DNA of 48,531 nucleotides from Chromatiales bacterium (lineage in GTDB: Bacteria; Pseudomonadota; Gammaproteobacteria; Chromatiales; Chromatiaceae), in NCBI GenBank assembly GCA_030145425.1, contig JAQYVO010000138.1, positions 1-48,531 on the forward strand, read 5' to 3'. The notes beneath the pieces were generated by a model. It had not been told where the DNA came from. It saw only the letters and a list, made by a program, of their open reading frames with translations, and made no database searches. Made by a program: the position numbers and the translations under genes. This document shows, one piece after another, positions 45,605 to 48,531 of this stretch. How positions within the stretch are numbered: the stretch's first letter is position 1; every line of letters starts with the position of its first letter.

Positions 45605-47136
45605 ATCATCTGCTGCTCCTGCCCGTACTGATCCCCCTGATTGCCGGGGGCACACTGCTTCTGACAGGACGATGGGGCAGGGGTACGGACCGAATCATCA
45701 GTATCGTTTCCACCATTGCGCTTCTTTCCGTGGTCCTGCTGCTCATGGAACATGCGGCCACCGGTGAGATCATGGTCTATCACAGCGGTAACTGGCCGAC
45801 GCCCTACGGTATCGTGTTGGTTCTCGACCGGCTGAGCGCCCTGATGCTCTGCCTCGCAGCAATCCTCGCGCTGGCCAGCCTGTTTTATTCCATCAACGGC
45901 GATGACCGGATAGGACCCCGTTTTCATCTGCTGTTTCAGATGCAGTTGCTTGGAATCAACGGTGCGTTTCTTACCGGCGACCTGTTCAATCTCTTCGTCT
46001 TTTTCGAAATACTGCTGATTGCCTCTTATGCCCTGCAGTTCCACGGTGGCGGCAAAGCCAGGGTACGTGCAGCCCTGCACCTGGTGGTCCTGAACCTCGT
46101 CGGATCGGCAATTTTCCTGATAGCCATAGGTGCGATCTATGCCGCCACGGGTACGCTCAACCTGGCCGACCTTGCAGTGAAGGTGGCCGCAACGGGGACA
46201 GAACAACAGCTGCTCCTGAAAGCCGGTGGACTGCTGCTGCTTCTGGTGTTTTCCCTCAAGGCTGCGCTGGTGCCCGTGGGGTTCTGGCTGCCGCCGGCCT
46301 ACGCATCGGCCTCGGCGCCCGCGGCTGCGCTCTTCGCCATCATGACGAAGGTCGGCGTCTACGCCATATTGCGGATGCAAGGGCTGGTTTTCGGACCGGA
46401 AGCTGGGCCGGTGGCGTCGCTGCTCACCCCCTGGTTGCTGCCCCTGGGTCTGATAACGGTAGTGATAGCTACCCTTGGCGTGCTTGCGAGCCGAGAACTG
46501 CGGCGCCTGCTGGCACACCTGGTGGTGCTTTCCGCAGGCACTCTGATCCTGACATTGGGCCTTGGCTCCCCGGATGCCACCTCTTCCGCACTCTTCTACG
46601 CGTTGAACAGTACGCTGGTGGGAGGTGGTCTTTTTCTGCTTGCAGATCTCATCGCCAAGGAGCGCGGAGATGCGCTTGCCTCACTAACCCTGGAACAACC
46701 CGTGTCCAGACCGGCGCTGCTTGGATCTCTCTTTTTTATCGGCGCCATCGGAGTCGCCGGCCTGCCACCGCTTGCAGGTTTTGCCGCGAAACTCTATCTG
46801 CTTCAGAGCGCCGTTGAACATCCGATTGGGGCTTGGGTATTCGCCGTCGTGTTGGTGAGCGGACTGCTGGTGGTGGTTGCCCTGAGTCGCGCGGGCAGCG
46901 CGATCTTCTGGCGCACGGGCAACACACAAAAACTGACATCTTCGACAACCGCACTGCAATCCGTTGCCACGGCTGCACTGCTGCTCGGCTCGGCGGCATT
47001 GATGATCGGTGCCGGGGCAACGACAAGCTATACCCGCGCTGCCGCATTGCAGCTGGATGACCAGCTCGCCTATGTAAGTGCAGTACTGGAGAACCGGGTA
47101 ATCGTGGCATCCGGTTCAGTGTCGGGAGAACCCTGA
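45601..47136 (+). CDS. mrpD: Mrp antiporter subunit D
   Basis: MrpD is the second complex I-like (NuoM/NuoN-type) subunit and part of the proton or sodium path. The 511 residues have about 14 membrane helices with GDLFNLFVFFEILLIASYALQFHG (about 126-149; the conserved Glu lies in this helix), FSLKAALVPVGFWLPPAYASA (about 218-238) and the long loop-helix LASRELRRLLAHLVVLSAGTLIL. Length normal. It overlaps mrpC by four bases and mrpE by one base (TGATG). Confidence 0.95.
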   Translation: MNHLLLLPVLIPLIAGGTLLLTGRWGRGTDRIISIVSTIALLSVVLLLMEHAATGEIMVYHSGNWPTPYGIVLVLDRLSALMLCLAAILALASLFYSINGDDRIGPRFHLLFQMQLLGINGAFLTGDLFNLFVFFEILLIASYALQFHGGGKARVRAALHLVVLNLVGSAIFLIAIGAIYAATGTLNLADLAVKVAATGTEQQLLLKAGGLLLLLVFSLKAALVPVGFWLPPAYASASAPAAALFAIMTKVGVYAILRMQGLVFGPEAGPVASLLTPWLLPLGLITVVIATLGVLASRELRRLLAHLVVLSAGTLILTLGLGSPDATSSALFYALNSTLVGGGLFLLADLIAKERGDALASLTLEQPVSRPALLGSLFFIGAIGVAGLPPLAGFAAKLYLLQSAVEHPIGAWVFAVVLVSGLLVVVALSRAGSAIFWRTGNTQKLTSSTTALQSVATAALLLGSAALMIGAGATTSYTRAAALQLDDQLAYVSAVLENRVIVASGSVSGEP

Positions 47137-47630
47137 TGCCCAAACAATCATTCTGGCTTCCCCACCCCCTGCTGAGCCTGCTGCTGCTGGTTCTGTGGCT
47201 GCTTCTGAACAACACTGCCGCACCAGGCCACCTTGTTCTGGGAACCGCTTTTGGCATCATTATCCCTCTCTTTACCCGACGCTTCTGGCCACAGCGGCTG
47301 GCGGTGGGGCATTTCGCCGCAGCGTTGCGTCTCGCCGGACGTGTGATCGTCGATATCATCCGGGCGAATTTCTCCGTGGCTAAGGTGGTGCTCGGTCCAA
47401 AGAGCGCAATTCGACCCATGTTCGTGCAGGTGCCGTTGGACGTGGAATCGGATTTCGCGGTAAGTCTTCTGGCCAGTGTAATATCGCTGACACCCGGCAC
47501 GGTTTCCGCGGATATAGATGTTGAGAACCGCTGTCTGCTGGTGCATGCACTCAGTACAGGGGAACCGGATGATCTCGTTCGGCAGATCAAATCCCGCTAC
47601 GAGACCCTGATTAAGGAGATATTTCCATGA
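47136..47630 (+). CDS. mrpE: Mrp antiporter subunit E
   Basis: The 164 residues have two or three N-terminal helices and then a soluble part with VVLGPKSAIRPMFVQVPLDVESDFAVSLLASVISLTPGTVSADID, typical of MrpE. The subunit is needed for full complex assembly. ATG at 47136 shares its A with the mrpD stop; the stop overlaps mrpF by four bases. Confidence 0.94.
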   Translation: MPKQSFWLPHPLLSLLLLVLWLLLNNTAAPGHLVLGTAFGIIIPLFTRRFWPQRLAVGHFAAALRLAGRVIVDIIRANFSVAKVVLGPKSAIRPMFVQVPLDVESDFAVSLLASVISLTPGTVSADIDVENRCLLVHALSTGEPDDLVRQIKSRYETLIKEIFP

Positions 47631-47896
47631 TCGACATGGCCGTTACAGTTGCGGTGATCCTGCTTGGCGTTGCGCTACTGCTAAATGCCTGGCGGTTGTT
47701 TGTTGGTCCGGACGCCACCGACCGGATTCTTGCCCTGGACACCCTTTATATCAACGCCGCAGCACTTATCGTGCTCTTCGGTATTCGCATAGGACGCGCG
47801 GATTTCTTCGAGGCCGCCCTGCTGATTGCCCTGCTCGGATTCGTGAGCACGATGGCACTCGCGAAATACCTGCTGCGAGGAGACATCATCGAATGA
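47627..47896 (+). CDS. mrpF: Mrp antiporter subunit F
   Basis: The 89 residues form three membrane helices. The segment FVGPDATDRILALDTLYINAAALIVLFG (about 26-53) is the family signature; the conserved Asp pair lies in it. ATG at 47627 overlaps the mrpE stop by four bases, and the mrpG start overlaps its own stop by four bases. Confidence 0.95.
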   Translation: MIDMAVTVAVILLGVALLLNAWRLFVGPDATDRILALDTLYINAAALIVLFGIRIGRADFFEAALLIALLGFVSTMALAKYLLRGDIIE

Positions 47897-48225
47897 TCAC
47901 CGATATCCTTGACCTGATTACCGCTGCATTGTTGCTGCTGGGTTCAGGCTTTGTATTGATAGGATCCATCGGGCTGGCGCGTCTGCCCGATATCTTTACC
48001 CGCCTGCATGCTCCCACCAAGGCGACAACCCTGGGGGTGGGCAGCATACTCCTCGGTTCCATCGTCTATTTCTCGGTTCGTCAGGGACTGAGCCTGCACG
48101 AGGTGCTGGTCACCCTGTTTCTGTTCCTGACTGCACCGGTCAGCGCGCATCTGATCTCCCGAGCCGCCCTTCACCGGAAATGCCGCAGCCTGGCTGAGCC
48201 GCCTGGAAGCGATGATTCCCCCTAG
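47893..48225 (+). CDS. mrpG: Mrp antiporter subunit G
   Basis: The 110 residues have three membrane helices with GSIGLARLPDIFTRLHAPTKATTLGVG (about 24-50), the MrpG signature, and end in a Pro/Ser/Asp-rich tail. It completes the AB-C-D-E-F-G operon, whose genes all overlap by one or four bases and must be translated as a coupled set. The stop codon TAG is immediately followed by the first unit of the 109-bp array (TAGTAGGG). Confidence 0.95.
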   Translation: MITDILDLITAALLLLGSGFVLIGSIGLARLPDIFTRLHAPTKATTLGVGSILLGSIVYFSVRQGLSLHEVLVTLFLFLTAPVSAHLISRAALHRKCRSLAEPPGSDDSP

Positions 48226-48531
48226 TAGGGTCGAATTTATTCGACCATCGGCCGTAATTGGCCGAATGAATTCGGCCCTACAAGGATAATCTACCCACTT
48301 GATTAAGTAGTTGGCTAAAACACATTCCATCTTGTAGGGTCGAATTTATTCGACCACCGGCCGTAATTGGCCAAATGAATTCGGCCCTACAGGGGTAATC
48401 TACCCACTTGATTAAGTAGTTGGCTAAAACACATTCCATCTTGTAGGGTCGAATTTATTCGACCATCGGCCGTAATTGGCCGAATGAATTCGGCCCTACA
48501 AGGATAATCTACCCACTTGATTAAGTAGTTG
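48225..48531. repeat. 109-bp tandem array built from a double-palindrome element
   Basis: A 57-base element beginning GTAGGGTCGAATTTATTCGA and ending GAATGAATTCGGCCCTAC occurs at 48225-48281, 48334-48390 and 48443-48499. It is followed each time by the same 52-base spacer containing CTACCCACTTGATTAAGTAG, giving an exact period of 109. Units differ at only a few positions. Each element contains two hairpins (GGTCGAA/TTCGACC and GGCCGAA/TTCGGCC), and its ends are inverted repeats. The array runs past the window edge. It lies directly behind mrpG and may also affect mRNA termination or stability there. Confidence 0.95.

Noticed and set aside
48225-48531. CRISPR array
   Set aside because: Repeat elements are 57 bases, internally palindromic, and the intervening 52-base segments are identical, not unique spacers. 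No cas gene is present.

Overview
The window is chromosomal DNA from a gammaproteobacterium. The evidence is the surE-pcm-nlpD-rpoS block in its classical order, a RelA-type alarmone synthetase, AlaC/Hom/ThrC proteins of gammaproteobacterial character, and a CbrA-like symporter-histidine kinase. The gene content (complete cbb3 oxidase cluster, Mrp Na+/H+ antiporter, many dispersed palindromic repeats) fits a free-living or symbiotic marine or sediment gammaproteobacterium of the sulfur-oxidiser type. That last step is inference; no 16S or other decisive marker is present. I see no tRNA, rRNA, CRISPR, transposase, integrase or phage gene.

Layout. (1) 1-3529: a partial dispersed repeat, then surE, pcm, nlpD and rpoS (stationary-phase survival and repair). 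(2) 3530-12334: an FNR/ANR-type promoter region followed by a full cbb3 cytochrome oxidase set: ccoN-O-Q-P, a 40-residue membrane protein that may be a CcoM-type subunit, a strong terminator, then the maturation genes ccoG-H-I-S. (3) 12354-15765: two tandem, mutually related large GTPases placed directly behind ccoS. (4) 15778-18085: a palindromic repeat, an unknown anchored protein, a 266-bp miniature inverted-repeat element whose relative also lies at window position 1, two unknown small membrane proteins and an Mth938-like protein. (5) 18289-27069: amino-acid metabolism (alaC with an apparent 72-residue internal deletion, hom, a phosphoglycerate-mutase-like protein, a LysR regulator, thrC, and an isopropylmalate/citramalate-synthase-like enzyme overlapping thrC), interrupted by small proteins. 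(6) 27172-34667: an unknown protein, an HDOD protein, a TauE/SafE exporter overlapping an FGE-fold protein, a DUF1015 protein and relA, which is followed by twelve perfect copies of a heptamer. (7) 34870-39757, minus strand: a signalling operon of small membrane protein, symporter-histidine kinase, single-domain response regulator and CBS-DUF294 nucleotidyltransferase-like protein. (8) 39917-42190: an unknown helical protein, a Gly/Tyr/Pro-repeat secreted protein and a probable Tat-exported aldo/keto reductase. (9) 42492-48225: a complete six-gene mrp operon with fused A and B subunits. (10) 48225-48531: a 109-bp tandem array built from a palindromic element that also occurs near 28.7 and 42.3 kb.

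How it fits together. Most of the window is core physiology: microaerobic respiration with its copper and heme maturation factors, sodium/proton homeostasis, threonine and branched-chain precursor synthesis, and general stress control (RpoS, RelA, HDOD and the CbrA-like system). The less ordinary items are the GTPase pair attached to the oxidase maturation operon, the putative CcoM gene, the hairpin-plus-U-tract in the FNR-controlled ccoN leader, the pair of Gly-Tyr repeat proteins sharing a WMGG signature and a C-terminal heptad segment, the shortened AlaC, and several families of repeats, one of which abuts stop codons at two independent sites.
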